The notes beneath the pieces were generated by a model. That model worked only from the letters and a program-made list of their open reading frames with translations. It was not told where the DNA came from and ran no database searches. This document shows, piece after piece, positions 1-6,156 of a stretch of DNA of 6,156 nucleotides. Position numbers and translations under genes: made by a program. The stretch is taken from positions 1 to 6,156 of the forward strand of contig JAITHO010000054.1 of NCBI GenBank assembly GCA_031279915.1, read 5' to 3'. This stretch comes from Tannerellaceae bacterium. GTDB taxonomy: Bacteria; Bacteroidota; Bacteroidia; Bacteroidales; Tannerellaceae. How positions within the stretch are numbered: the stretch's first letter is position 1; every line of letters begins with the position of its first letter.

Positions 1-182
1 CGGTGCTGCATGAACATGTCGAATTCCTCAAAGCTGCCTTCGTCGAGCAGCATGGCAATACGCTCGCGGGCAGTGTATTTCCCTTTGTTATGCTGCGCCT
101 CAATGCGTTTCTCTCCGCCCCCAAGTCGGGCTTGCTCGCGGAGAGAAATTAGTTCTTTTACTTTTTCAAGTTGATTGCTCAT
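1..182 (-). CDS. mmdA: Acyl-CoA carboxyltransferase subunit (methylmalonyl-CoA decarboxylase alpha / propionyl-CoA carboxylase beta), N-terminal fragment
   Basis: Only the first 60 codons are present; the gene runs off the left edge. The visible protein begins [20 protein letters not shown] and continues with GGG, an E-K-R-I segment, [20 protein letters not shown] and SFEEFD. The KGK-TARERI-LLD-GSF pattern is the classical N-terminus of biotin-dependent carboxyltransferases (PccB, MmdA, 12S transcarboxylase). These move a carboxyl group between biotin and propionyl-/methylmalonyl-CoA in the cytoplasm. The start ATG at 180-182 is 22 bases after the epimerase stop, so the two genes are almost certainly one operon. 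No Shine-Dalgarno is seen; the leader is A-rich (AAACAACA), as is common in Bacteroidota. The family is clear, but the fragment cannot decide between a decarboxylase subunit and a propionyl-CoA carboxylase subunit. The symbol mmdA is inferred from the usual Bacteroidales gene order. Confidence 0.9.
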   Translation of the reverse strand, partial: MSNQLEKVKELISLREQARLGGGEKRIEAQHNKGKYTARERIAMLLDEGSFEEFDMFMQH

Positions 183-204
183 TGTTGTTTAATATTATTG
201 TTTT

Positions 205-621
205 TCAAATTTCTTTCGTTCCCTCCATACATAACTCTGTGAGAATGCCGCAAGTTGATTTCGGATGCAAAAAAGCGATCTCCATCCCCTCGGCGCCCTT
301 TCGCGGAGCCTGATCAATGAGCTGCACGCCCTTGCCCGACATTTCCGCCAAAGCATCTGCCACCGACGGCGTCGCAAAAGCTATGTGATGAATGCCTTCG
401 CCGCGCTTTTCGATAAATTTTGCAATCGTGCTGTCCTCGCTCGTGGGCTCCAACAGCTCAATTTTCGTTTGACCAACTTTGAAGAAGGCCGTGCGAACTT
501 TCTGGTCAGCCACCACTTCTATGTTATAACACTTCAGGCCTAAAACGCCTTCATAATAAGGCAGGCACGCCTCTATGCTCTTTACGGCTATGCCCAGATG
601 TTCGATATGAGTAAGTTCCAT
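205..621 (-). CDS. mce: Methylmalonyl-CoA epimerase
   Basis: This 138-residue cytoplasmic protein interconverts (R)- and (S)-methylmalonyl-CoA, linking methylmalonyl-CoA mutase to the decarboxylation step that yields propionyl-CoA. It is a single vicinal-oxygen-chelate (glyoxalase-like) domain of normal length for the family. The start HIEHLGIAV carries the first expected metal ligand (His8). The GIHHIAF motif at about residues 77-83 carries a second (His79), and ILTEL near the C-terminus carries the glutamate ligand (Glu129). The KIELLEP segment at residues 53-59 is the usual middle strand. Ligand roles are assigned from family knowledge, not shown here. The stop is TGA at 205-207, and the carboxyltransferase gene begins 22 bases downstream, making a propionate-pathway operon. 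The ATG at 619-621 is chosen because the protein then starts exactly at the first beta strand and a promoter-like box lies about 27 bases upstream. There is no Shine-Dalgarno. Confidence 0.95.
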   Translation of the reverse strand: MELTHIEHLGIAVKSIEACLPYYEGVLGLKCYNIEVVADQKVRTAFFKVGQTKIELLEPTSEDSTIAKFIEKRGEGIHHIAFATPSVADALAEMSGKGVQLIDQAPRKGAEGMEIAFLHPKSTCGILTELCMEGTKEI

Positions 622-647
622 GTGAATTGTTGATAAAGTTTTTTTTG

Positions 648-655
648 CAAAGATA
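648..655 (-). promoter_or_regulatory. Bacteroidota-type -7 box upstream of mce
   Basis: Read on the minus strand these bases are TATCTTTG, a perfect match to the Bacteroidota sigma-ABfr -7 consensus TAnnTTTG. Transcription would begin near 641 and leave an A-rich leader of about 20 bases (it contains a run of eight A) before the mce ATG. A clear -33 TTTG at the expected 19-21 base spacing is not seen, so the call rests on the -7 match and its position. It would drive the mce-mmdA unit. Confidence 0.5.
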
Positions 656-765
656 ATCTTTTGTTGATTGGCTAAGCATTATACTTCTGACTGTTTATCT
701 ACACTTTTTCAACCGCAAAACAATCTCCGCGATGCGCCCAACTGTGCTTTGTCGCCAAAAAATCA

Positions 766-1134
766 CTGCGCAAGGAAATACGACGTCGCTTTTTTTCCCA
801 GAAGACCTGCGCAAAGAAATACGACGTCGCTTTTTTTTTCCGAATATCTGCGCAAGAAAATGCGACGTCGCTTTTTTCCCCCGAATATCTGCGCAAGGAA
901 ATGCGATTTCGCGTTTTTTCCCCGAAGATCTGCGCAAGGAAATGCGATTTCGCGTTTTTTCTCCGAAGATCTGCGCAAGGAAATGCGATTTCGCGTTTTT
1001 TCTCCGAAGGTCTGCGCAAGGAAATGCGATTTCGCGTTTTTCCCCCGAAGATCTGCGCAAGGAAATGCGATTTCGCGTTTTTTCCCCGAAGATCTGCGCA
1101 AGGAAATGCTATTTCGATTTTCTCTCCGCTCGCC
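766..1134. repeat. Tandem array of nine 41-bp units
   Basis: Nine head-to-tail units start at 766, 807, 848, 889, 930, 971, 1012, 1053 and 1094, each exactly 41 bases apart with no insertions or deletions. On the plus strand a unit begins CTGCGCAAGG, contains the core AAATGCGATTTCGCG, then a run of about six T, and ends CCCCGAAGAT. The units at 889 and 1053 are identical; those at 930, 971 and 1012 differ from them by only one or two bases. The first three (766, 807, 848) carry GACGTC in the core instead of GATTTC. The last (1094) is degraded and loses similarity after about 1128. Because there are no unique spacers, this is not a CRISPR array. The unit lacks stop codons in all six frames, so the ORFs across it (up to 191 codons) are most likely artefacts. 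Each unit can fold as a hairpin followed by T residues. Function is unknown; the array could be a variable-number repeat, a binding-site array or a string of terminator-like elements. Confidence 0.97.
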
Positions 1135-1333
1135 CCGACTTGTTCTCGGCATTAATGCATTCTCTCCCTGGAGCTCGCTCCGATAAATACATTTTGCGAA
1201 GCTCCCTTAGTTTGTATAACTTTACGCTATTCCAATATTTAGGATGGGATAAAAAAAACATACTGCTCTATAATCATCTATTCATTATTATATATGATAT
1301 GAAATAATAATAATTCCATAATACTTTAGTAAC
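1135..1333. other. Gene-free AT-rich leader between the array and the lipoprotein gene
   Basis: No plausible gene is seen here. Just past the array lie two small symmetric sequences: the perfect 10-bp palindrome GCATTAATGC at 1149-1158, and GGAGC-TC-GCTCC at 1170-1181. From about 1182 to the ATG at 1334 the composition becomes strongly AT-rich, which fits a promoter and 5' leader for the plus-strand gene. No Shine-Dalgarno precedes the ATG. Confidence 0.6.
1211..1243 (+). promoter_or_regulatory. Weak candidate promoter for the lipoprotein gene
   Basis: TTTG at 1211-1214 matches a Bacteroidota -33 element. Twenty-one bases later, TATTTAGG at 1236-1243 partly matches the -7 consensus TAnnTTTG (two mismatches in the defined positions). 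It would leave a leader of roughly 85 bases. The match is weak and other AT-rich stretches nearby could serve instead. Confidence 0.2.
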
Positions 1334-2212
1334 ATGAAATCACAAATCTATTTAATCATGCTTGGAATAACTCTTTTGCTAGCGGCATCCTGCTCACAGC
1401 AACCAAATGGCAACGACAGGAGACCAACTGATAACAATCTGTACGCATATCTGTCGAGCGAGGATATTCCTGAAATCACATCGCCCCCCGATTCTCTGCA
1501 TCTGCATCCATTCTATTCAAAGTATATGAATATAAATGGAATCCACGTTTCGAGCTCCTGGCGAGTGCCCGATTCATGCTTCCGTGCAGCTTTCATAACG
1601 ATCAACGCGCTCACCGGCGTACTGCCGGCTGAGGTGATGCAATCGCTAACGAGCCGCAACACCCGAATCGGCATCATGGCGCGCTACGAAGGAACCACCG
1701 ATATCCCCGAACATGCCTATCTCGCCAATGATACCGCTCTCAATTGGGACGTCAGAGCGAGAGGCCTGGGAGGATCGCTGCGCCTGCCTCTCTCAACCTG
1801 CGCCGAGGAAAACATTTTGGCGTATCAAATCGACAAATATCATGCCGAGGATATTTTGATACACGAGTTTGCGCATACAATTCACTTCGTCGGAATAGCT
1901 CCAGTGTTCCCCGATTTTAATGACGAGCTGCAAATGGCTCTCGATTCTGCACTTGCTGAAGGAAAATGGCAAAATGTTTATGCCGCAACCAACATTGCAG
2001 AATACTGGGCCGAAGGCGTACAGAATTGGTTCAATGTCAATGCCGAAGTAGATAATAACGGTGGCGACGGCAAGCACAACAAAATCAATACCCGCGAAGA
2101 ACTGAAGCGATACGACCCGCGCCTCTACAACATCCTCGCACGCTTCTTCCCCGAACTTAATCAGCAGATAAGCCTGCATAGAAAAGTAAATCTTTATGAC
2201 TGGAGAAGCTAA
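1334..2212 (+). CDS. Predicted lipoprotein zinc metallopeptidase, M34/ATLF-like active site
   Basis: The 292-residue protein opens with a signal peptide (MKSQIYLIMLGITLLLAASC). Cys20 is a plausible lipidation site, so the mature protein is probably membrane-anchored outside the cytoplasm. A zinc-peptidase motif HEFAH occupies residues 177-181, with His177 and His181 as expected metal ligands and Glu178 as catalytic base. A second motif, YAATNIAEYWAEG, runs from 216 to 228. From memory of anthrax lethal factor (HEFGH, then Tyr728 and Glu735 in YGRTNEAEFFAE), the Tyr-to-Glu spacing of seven and the TN-x-x-E pattern match here (Tyr216, Glu223), supporting an M34/ATLF-like fold. Between signal and active site, RARGLGG (141-147) and CAEENIL (156-162) look like ordered, conserved segments. 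The lipobox is imperfect (Ala at -3). Substrate is unknown and no toxin-delivery domain is present. The gene stands alone on its strand, converging on mutS. The ATG at 1334 is preferred because it gives the complete signal peptide; Met9 would remove half of it. Confidence 0.85.
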   Translation: MKSQIYLIMLGITLLLAASCSQQPNGNDRRPTDNNLYAYLSSEDIPEITSPPDSLHLHPFYSKYMNINGIHVSSSWRVPDSCFRAAFITINALTGVLPAEVMQSLTSRNTRIGIMARYEGTTDIPEHAYLANDTALNWDVRARGLGGSLRLPLSTCAEENILAYQIDKYHAEDILIHEFAHTIHFVGIAPVFPDFNDELQMALDSALAEGKWQNVYAATNIAEYWAEGVQNWFNVNAEVDNNGGDGKHNKINTREELKRYDPRLYNILARFFPELNQQISLHRKVNLYDWRS

Positions 2213-2252
2213 TTGAGCGAGGGATAATTGTTGGCAAGGGAGGCTGATAAGT

Positions 2253-2297
2253 AAAAAGCGTGTAACCGGCATTGGAAGTGGGTTACACGCTTTAATT
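2253..2297. terminator. Intrinsic terminator between convergent genes, probably bidirectional
   Basis: AAAGCGTGTAACC at 2255-2267 pairs perfectly with GGTTACACGCTTT at 2281-2293: a 13-bp stem with a 13-base loop. Read on the minus strand the stem runs into TTTTT, a good tail for mutS, whose stop lies about 50 bases before the hairpin. Read on the plus strand the tail is shorter (TTTAATT), but it follows the lipoprotein stop by about 40 bases. A shared terminator for both convergent genes is the natural reading. Confidence 0.85.
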
Positions 2298-2343
2298 GTG
2301 CTTATTGGCAGCGCGACTTGCGCTAATCTTTAGTGATATTATT

Positions 2344-4950
2344 TCATTTCCCTCCCGTAAGGATTTTCTTGATGTCGTATAGGCGGTTAAGGGCGGCGAT
2401 AGGGGTAAGTGAGTTCAGATCCAAGCTATTTATCTCGTCGCGCAGACGGCTCAGGATAGGATCGTCGAGCTGAAAGAAGTTGAGCTGATAGCCTTCGCCG
2501 TTGTGGGCGGCGCCTTTGGCAGGGCTTCCCGACGAACTATCGCGCTTGTTGGAGGCTTCGAGCTGCATCAGTATTTCGTCGGCCCGCTTGACTATGCTTT
2601 TGGGCATCCCTGCCATGCGCGCAACGTGGATTCCAAAACTGTGCTCGCTGCCGCCGCGCACGAGCTTGCGCAGAAAAACAACTTTGCGACCGGTATCTTT
2701 CACCGAAACATTGAAGTTCTTGATTCGCTTGAAGGATCGCTCCATCTCGTTGAGCTCGTGATAATGGGTGGCGAAGAGGGTCTTGGGGCGGTAGGCGGTG
2801 CTCTCGTGTATGTACTCAACGATGGCCCATGCGATGGAGATGCCGTCGTATGTGCTGGTTCCGCGACCAAGTTCGTCGAAGAGGATAAGGCTGCGAGCCG
2901 ACAGGTTATTCAAGATCCCTGAAGCTTCATTCATTTCGACCATAAACGTGGATTCGCCTTGAGAAATATTGTCGGATGCGCCTACGCGAGTGAATATCTT
3001 GTCGACAATACCTATACGCGCGGAGTTGGCAGGAACAAAGCTACCGGTCTGGGCGAGAAGTACGATAAGGGCTGTTTGCCTCAACAAAGCGGATTTCCCT
3101 GCCATGTTGGGGCCGGTGATGATGATGATTTGCTGTCGTCGCTGATCGAGATATACGTCGTTCGGCACGTAGGATTCGCCCGGCGGCAGGGTCTTTTCTA
3201 TCACGGGATGCCTGCCGGCTTTGATCTCAACGACATCTGTTTCGTCTATCGTTGGCCGAACGTAGCGGTTTGCGGCGGCCACTTTGGCCATTGATAGCAA
3301 ACAGTCGAGACTGCTTATGAGGCTTGCATTTTTCTGTATCTGCGGAATATACTCGGTGAGGGCTTGCATGAGCCCGTTGTATAGAGTGGTTTCGAGTGCG
3401 ATAATCTTTTCTTCGGCTCCCAGGATTTGTTCTTCGTATTCTTTCAGCTCGGCGGTGATGTATCGTTCGCCATTCACAAGCGTTTGCTTCCGAATCCAGT
3501 CTGACGGCACTTTACTAATATGTGTGTTGCGCACCTCGATGTAGTATCCAAAGACATTATTATAAGCAACCTTGAGGCTCGGAATGTCGGTGCGTTTGCT
3601 CTCTCTTTCCTGAATCTGCATGAGATAGTCCTTGCCCGAAAAAGCAATGTAGCGAAGATGGTCAAGGTCGCTGTTAATCCCTTTAGCAATGACATTTCCC
3701 CGAGCGAGGATTGCCGGCGGGTCGGGATGGATTTCGTGCGCAATGCGATTGCATATCGTGAGGCAGGGATCCATTTGGCTGCCCATTGTTCGCAGCCCTG
3801 CGTCATCACTCTGAAGGCATGCTTGCCGAACGGGTTCGATGGCCATGAGCGCCACTTTTAGCTGAACCATCTCGCGGGGCGACATGCGTCCAACTGAGGC
3901 CTTAGATATCAAACGCTCCAGGTCGCCCATCCGGGCAATGTGTTCGTCTATCCCGGCTGCGATCTCCGGCTGCTTCGAAAAATATTCGACGGCATCCTGA
4001 CGCTCATTTATTGCCTTAACATCTTTCAGAGGGAAGATGAGCCAGCGGCGCAACATGCGTGCTCCCATGGGCGATACCGTGCAATCGATTGCGCTTAGCA
4101 GGCTTGTGCCTTCTTCGTGCAATGGCTGGACGATCTCGAGGCTGCGCACGGTTGATTTATCGAGGCGCATGTAGAGGTCGGGCTCTATCCGAGCAAGCGA
4201 GGTGATGTGTCCAACGCGCGTATGTTGCGTCAAATCGAGGTAATGAAGGATCGCTCCGGCGGCCACTATTCCCATTCGCAGGTGATGCACCCCGAATCCT
4301 TTGAGCGACTGTGTTTCGAAATGCTTCTGCAGACGTTCTTTCCCTGAGTCGCCGGAAAACATCCAGTCTTCGGCTTCGAAGGTGAGATAGCGGGAGCCGA
4401 ATCGTTCTTCAAATTCTCGACGGCGGCTGCGCTCTATCAGCACTTCCTTGGGAGCAAAGTTGGCGAGGAGCTTGTCGACATAATCGGCATCGCCTTCGGC
4501 AGTAAAAAATTCGCCGGTGGATATATCCAGGAAGGCTATCCCGTATCCTGCCTTATCGCAATGTACTGAAGCCAGAAAGTTGTTCTCCTTTTGATTCAGA
4601 ACGGCGTCGCTGGTTGATACGCCGGGAGTAACAAGCTCGGTTATCCCGCGCTTCACCAAAGTCTTGGCCATCTTGGGATCTTCAAGCTGGTCGCAAATAG
4701 CCACTCTCTTGCCGGCGCGTATGAACTTCGTCAGATAGGTTTCGAGCGCATGGTGAGGAAAGCCGGCCATGGCTAAATCGTGCATGGTAGTGCTGTTTCG
4801 ATATGTTTGGACGATGCCTAATATCGCAGCTCCGGCCACAGCGTCGTCGCCATACATTTCATAAAAATCGCCTACTCGAAAAAGGAGTATCGCATCCGGA
4901 TGCTTAGCCTTTATCTCGTAGTATTGTTTCATCATTGGTGTTACAGCCAT
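2344..4950 (-). CDS. mutS: DNA mismatch repair protein MutS
   Basis: The full-length 868-residue protein recognises mispaired and unpaired bases and, with ATP, recruits MutL to start repair. The N-terminal mismatch-binding domain has [15 protein letters not shown], then [11 protein letters not shown], with Phe29 and Glu31 in the positions of the base-stacking Phe and the Glu of the F-x-E motif. A connector (about 125-255), core and clamp domains (about 265-560) follow. The ATPase domain carries Walker A GPNMAGKS (613-620), the signature region [14 protein letters not shown] (660-673), Walker B LILFDE (688-693) and ATHYHEL (727-733). After a low-complexity Ser/Gly/Ala linker (about 800-818), the C-terminus has QLNFF (822-826), resembling a beta-clamp binding motif, and the [18 protein letters not shown] helical tail linked to tetramer formation. 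All key residues are intact. The ATG at 4948-4950 places TPMM close to the N-terminus, as in other MutS proteins. No Shine-Dalgarno is visible. It lies 80 bases downstream of yidC on the same strand. Confidence 0.98.
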   Translation of the reverse strand: MAVTPMMKQYYEIKAKHPDAILLFRVGDFYEMYGDDAVAGAAILGIVQTYRNSTTMHDLAMAGFPHHALETYLTKFIRAGKRVAICDQLEDPKMAKTLVKRGITELVTPGVSTSDAVLNQKENNFLASVHCDKAGYGIAFLDISTGEFFTAEGDADYVDKLLANFAPKEVLIERSRRREFEERFGSRYLTFEAEDWMFSGDSGKERLQKHFETQSLKGFGVHHLRMGIVAAGAILHYLDLTQHTRVGHITSLARIEPDLYMRLDKSTVRSLEIVQPLHEEGTSLLSAIDCTVSPMGARMLRRWLIFPLKDVKAINERQDAVEYFSKQPEIAAGIDEHIARMGDLERLISKASVGRMSPREMVQLKVALMAIEPVRQACLQSDDAGLRTMGSQMDPCLTICNRIAHEIHPDPPAILARGNVIAKGINSDLDHLRYIAFSGKDYLMQIQERESKRTDIPSLKVAYNNVFGYYIEVRNTHISKVPSDWIRKQTLVNGERYITAELKEYEEQILGAEEKIIALETTLYNGLMQALTEYIPQIQKNASLISSLDCLLSMAKVAAANRYVRPTIDETDVVEIKAGRHPVIEKTLPPGESYVPNDVYLDQRRQQIIIITGPNMAGKSALLRQTALIVLLAQTGSFVPANSARIGIVDKIFTRVGASDNISQGESTFMVEMNEASGILNNLSARSLILFDELGRGTSTYDGISIAWAIVEYIHESTAYRPKTLFATHYHELNEMERSFKRIKNFNVSVKDTGRKVVFLRKLVRGGSEHSFGIHVARMAGMPKSIVKRADEILMQLEASNKRDSSSGSPAKGAAHNGEGYQLNFFQLDDPILSRLRDEINSLDLNSLTPIAALNRLYDIKKILTGGK

Positions 4951-4992
4951 ATTTCAGTCGAAGTTGAAATGAGCCTTAGAATTTATAATAAC

Positions 4993-5024
4993 AAAAATCA
5001 TCTCTAAACCTTTAGAGGGCTTAG
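4993..5024 (-). terminator. Weak hairpin plus T-run between yidC and mutS
   Basis: On the minus strand, CTAAGCC (5024-5018) can pair with GGTTTAG (5010-5004) around a 7-base loop, with one G-U pair. Alternatively CTCTAA (5017-5012) can pair with TTAGAG (5007-5002) around a 4-base loop. The two folds share bases and exclude each other. A run of five T (4997-4993) follows after a short gap. It may partly terminate yidC transcripts before mutS. The stem is short and the gap to the T-run is unfavourable, so it could also be chance symmetry. Confidence 0.3.
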
Positions 5025-5030
5025 GGCAGA

Positions 5031-6156
5031 TCATTTCTTTTTGCCGCGCTGCTGTTGCTGCTTGCGGAGAACTTCCTGCTGCTCGCGCTGCATCTTTTCG
5101 AGGCGTTGCATGAAGCCCGATTTCTTCATGGGCTTCTTCTTGTTGGCTTCGAGACGGGCAAGTAGCTTTTCTTCATTAACGATGAAGCGGAATCCAAAGG
5201 TTTGAGCCATGCTGATGAGCGATGAGATAAGGAAGTAGTAACTCAGTCCGGCAGCGCTCTGATTAAGGAAGAAGAGCATCATCAGCGGCATGAGGTACAT
5301 CATCATTTTCATACCCGGCATGTGCTGCTGCCCGGTGTTCATCATCTCTGCATTGACTTTGGTGTAAAGAACGTTGGCCAGGGCCATGAGGAGGCAAAAG
5401 AGGCTCACGTGATTGCCATAGAAAGATGAAATGAACGGAATGTCGACCGACCAGCTCACGATGGCGTCGTAGCCAGACAGGTCATTGGCCCACAGAAAAC
5501 TCTCCTGCCGCAAGTCGAAGTTGGCGGGGAACAACCAGTAGAGGGCGAACAGTATGGGCATCTGAAGCAGCATCGGCAAACATCCGGCCATCGGATTCAC
5601 GCCGGCTCTGCGATATAACTCCATGGTGGCTTTCTGCCTATCCATGGCCTTATCTGTGCCTGGATATTTGGCGTTGAGCTCTTCTATCTGGGGGCGGAGT
5701 ACACGCATCTTGGCCGACGACATATATGAGGTATATGTGAGAGGGAAAATGATGAGCTTCACAATTAGCGTAAGCAAAAAGATCGCAAGCCCCATGCTTC
5801 CGATATGCGAACACAGGAATGCGAATATGGGCAGGATGAAGTATTGGTTTACCCACCGGAACAGGCTGTAACCAAGCGGAACGAGCTTCTTCAGATCGAG
5901 CTGTTCGTCGCTTGGCAGGTCTTTGTCGTAATCTTTAAGCAGCTTGTATTGGTTAGGCACGAAATAGAACTGCATGTCGGTGGCTTGTTCGCCCTGGATG
6001 TCGAAGGGTATGGAGGTTTGCGTGGCGAAATGCTTCAGATAGCCTTCGGCTTTGAGGAGCTGCGAGTCGAAGGTGGTTGCTTCGAAGCCCTCTTCTTGCG
6101 ACACTAATATGGAGGAGAAGAATTTGTCTTTGTATGCAATCCACTTCAGGCGGTTG
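5031..6156 (-). CDS. yidC: Membrane protein insertase YidC, C-terminal part
   Basis: The open frame continues to the right edge: upstream of a GTG at 6104 it still reads NRLKWIAYKDKFFSSIL, a typical YidC periplasmic-domain segment. The GTG is therefore internal and the true start lies outside the window. The 374 visible residues cover the end of the periplasmic domain (to about fragment residue 85) and then the insertase core. Its hydrophobic segments lie near 119-139 (GSMGLAIFLLTLIVKLIIF), 189-209, 248-267 and 284-320, with the cytoplasmic loop MSSAKMRVLRPQIEELNAKY between the first two. The tail (about 327-374) is basic and Gln-rich, ending RGKKK. YidC inserts proteins into the inner membrane alone or with SecYEG, and the long periplasmic domain marks the Gram-negative type. 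The position of the conserved groove arginine (Arg366 in E. coli, IVRG) holds lysine here (IVKL). About 240 N-terminal residues should be missing, judging from usual Bacteroidota lengths. mutS follows after 80 bases. Confidence 0.97.
   Translation of the reverse strand, partial: NRLKWIAYKDKFFSSILVSQEEGFEATTFDSQLLKAEGYLKHFATQTSIPFDIQGEQATDMQFYFVPNQYKLLKDYDKDLPSDEQLDLKKLVPLGYSLFRWVNQYFILPIFAFLCSHIGSMGLAIFLLTLIVKLIIFPLTYTSYMSSAKMRVLRPQIEELNAKYPGTDKAMDRQKATMELYRRAGVNPMAGCLPMLLQMPILFALYWLFPANFDLRQESFLWANDLSGYDAIVSWSVDIPFISSFYGNHVSLFCLLMALANVLYTKVNAEMMNTGQQHMPGMKMMMYLMPLMMLFFLNQSAAGLSYYFLISSLISMAQTFGFRFIVNEEKLLARLEANKKKPMKKSGFMQRLEKMQREQQEVLRKQQQQRGKKK

Noticed and set aside
725..765. A tenth, degenerate unit before the first clear one
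   Set aside because: Aligning 725-765 to the unit gives only about 16 of 41 matches, mostly in the first few bases, which is not convincing above chance.
766..1134. CRISPR array
   Set aside because: The whole 41-base period is repeated, including the part that would be a spacer. There are no unique spacers, and no cas genes are in the window.
732..1307. A 191-codon plus-strand gene over the array
   Set aside because: Its length comes entirely from the stop-free 41-bp unit; its last 50 codons run through non-coding AT-rich sequence, and no ribosome-binding or promoter signal supports the start.
1322..1329. TACTTTAG as a -7 box for the lipoprotein gene
   Set aside because: It matches seven of eight consensus positions, counting the two free ones, but ends four bases before the ATG, which would leave essentially no leader, and no -33 element lies at the right distance.
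1793..2272. A 159-codon minus-strand ORF opposite the lipoprotein gene
   Set aside because: It is antisense to the well-supported peptidase, covers the catalytic region and the terminator hairpin, and has no recognisable domain.
2503..3861. Several plus-strand ORFs inside mutS (2503-2922, 2959-3294, 3284-3544, 3520-3861) and a minus-frame one at 3474-3809
   Set aside because: All lie within the intact mutS reading frame and have compositions expected of frame shadows.
6102..6104. GTG at 6104 as the start of yidC
   Set aside because: The frame stays open upstream to the edge and reads NRLKWIAYKDKFFSSIL, which is conserved YidC sequence, so this codon is an internal valine.

Overview
The window looks like a chromosomal segment of a Bacteroidota bacterium, most likely of the order Bacteroidales. 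Three things point that way: a methylmalonyl-CoA epimerase gene followed immediately by an acyl-CoA carboxyltransferase gene (the succinate-to-propionate route); the C-terminal sequences of MutS and YidC; and genes without Shine-Dalgarno sequences but with A-rich leaders, one preceded by a perfect TAnnTTTG -7 box. Genus or species cannot be named from the sequence.

Layout. On the minus strand at the left edge (1-621) is a two-gene transcription unit: mce (methylmalonyl-CoA epimerase), then, 22 bases later, the first 60 codons of the carboxyltransferase subunit of methylmalonyl-CoA decarboxylase or propionyl-CoA carboxylase, cut by the window edge. A 712-base gene-free stretch (622-1333) follows. 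It holds the mce promoter, a strict 41-bp tandem array of nine units (766-1134), and an AT-rich leader. On the plus strand at 1334-2212 is a predicted lipoprotein whose HEFAH...Y...E pattern matches the active site of anthrax lethal factor-type (M34/ATLF-like) zinc peptidases. A strong hairpin at 2255-2293 separates it from the convergent full-length mutS (2344-4950, minus). Eighty bases upstream of mutS is the C-terminal 374-residue part of yidC (5031 to the right edge, minus), the inner-membrane protein insertase.

How the parts relate. Epimerase and carboxyltransferase act on consecutive methylmalonyl-CoA steps and are very probably co-transcribed. MutS and YidC are unrelated housekeeping proteins that share a strand and may share transcripts. 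A weak hairpin and T-run lie between them. The metallopeptidase gene appears to be a stand-alone unit.

The least explained part is the 41-bp array. Its unit contains no stop codon in any of the six frames, so it generates several overlapping ORFs that are probably spurious. Most units can form a hairpin followed by a T-run. The middle units are nearly identical and the edge units are diverged, which suggests expansion or contraction. No complete new defence, mobile or biosynthetic system is visible here. The array and the peptidase are the two things worth following up.
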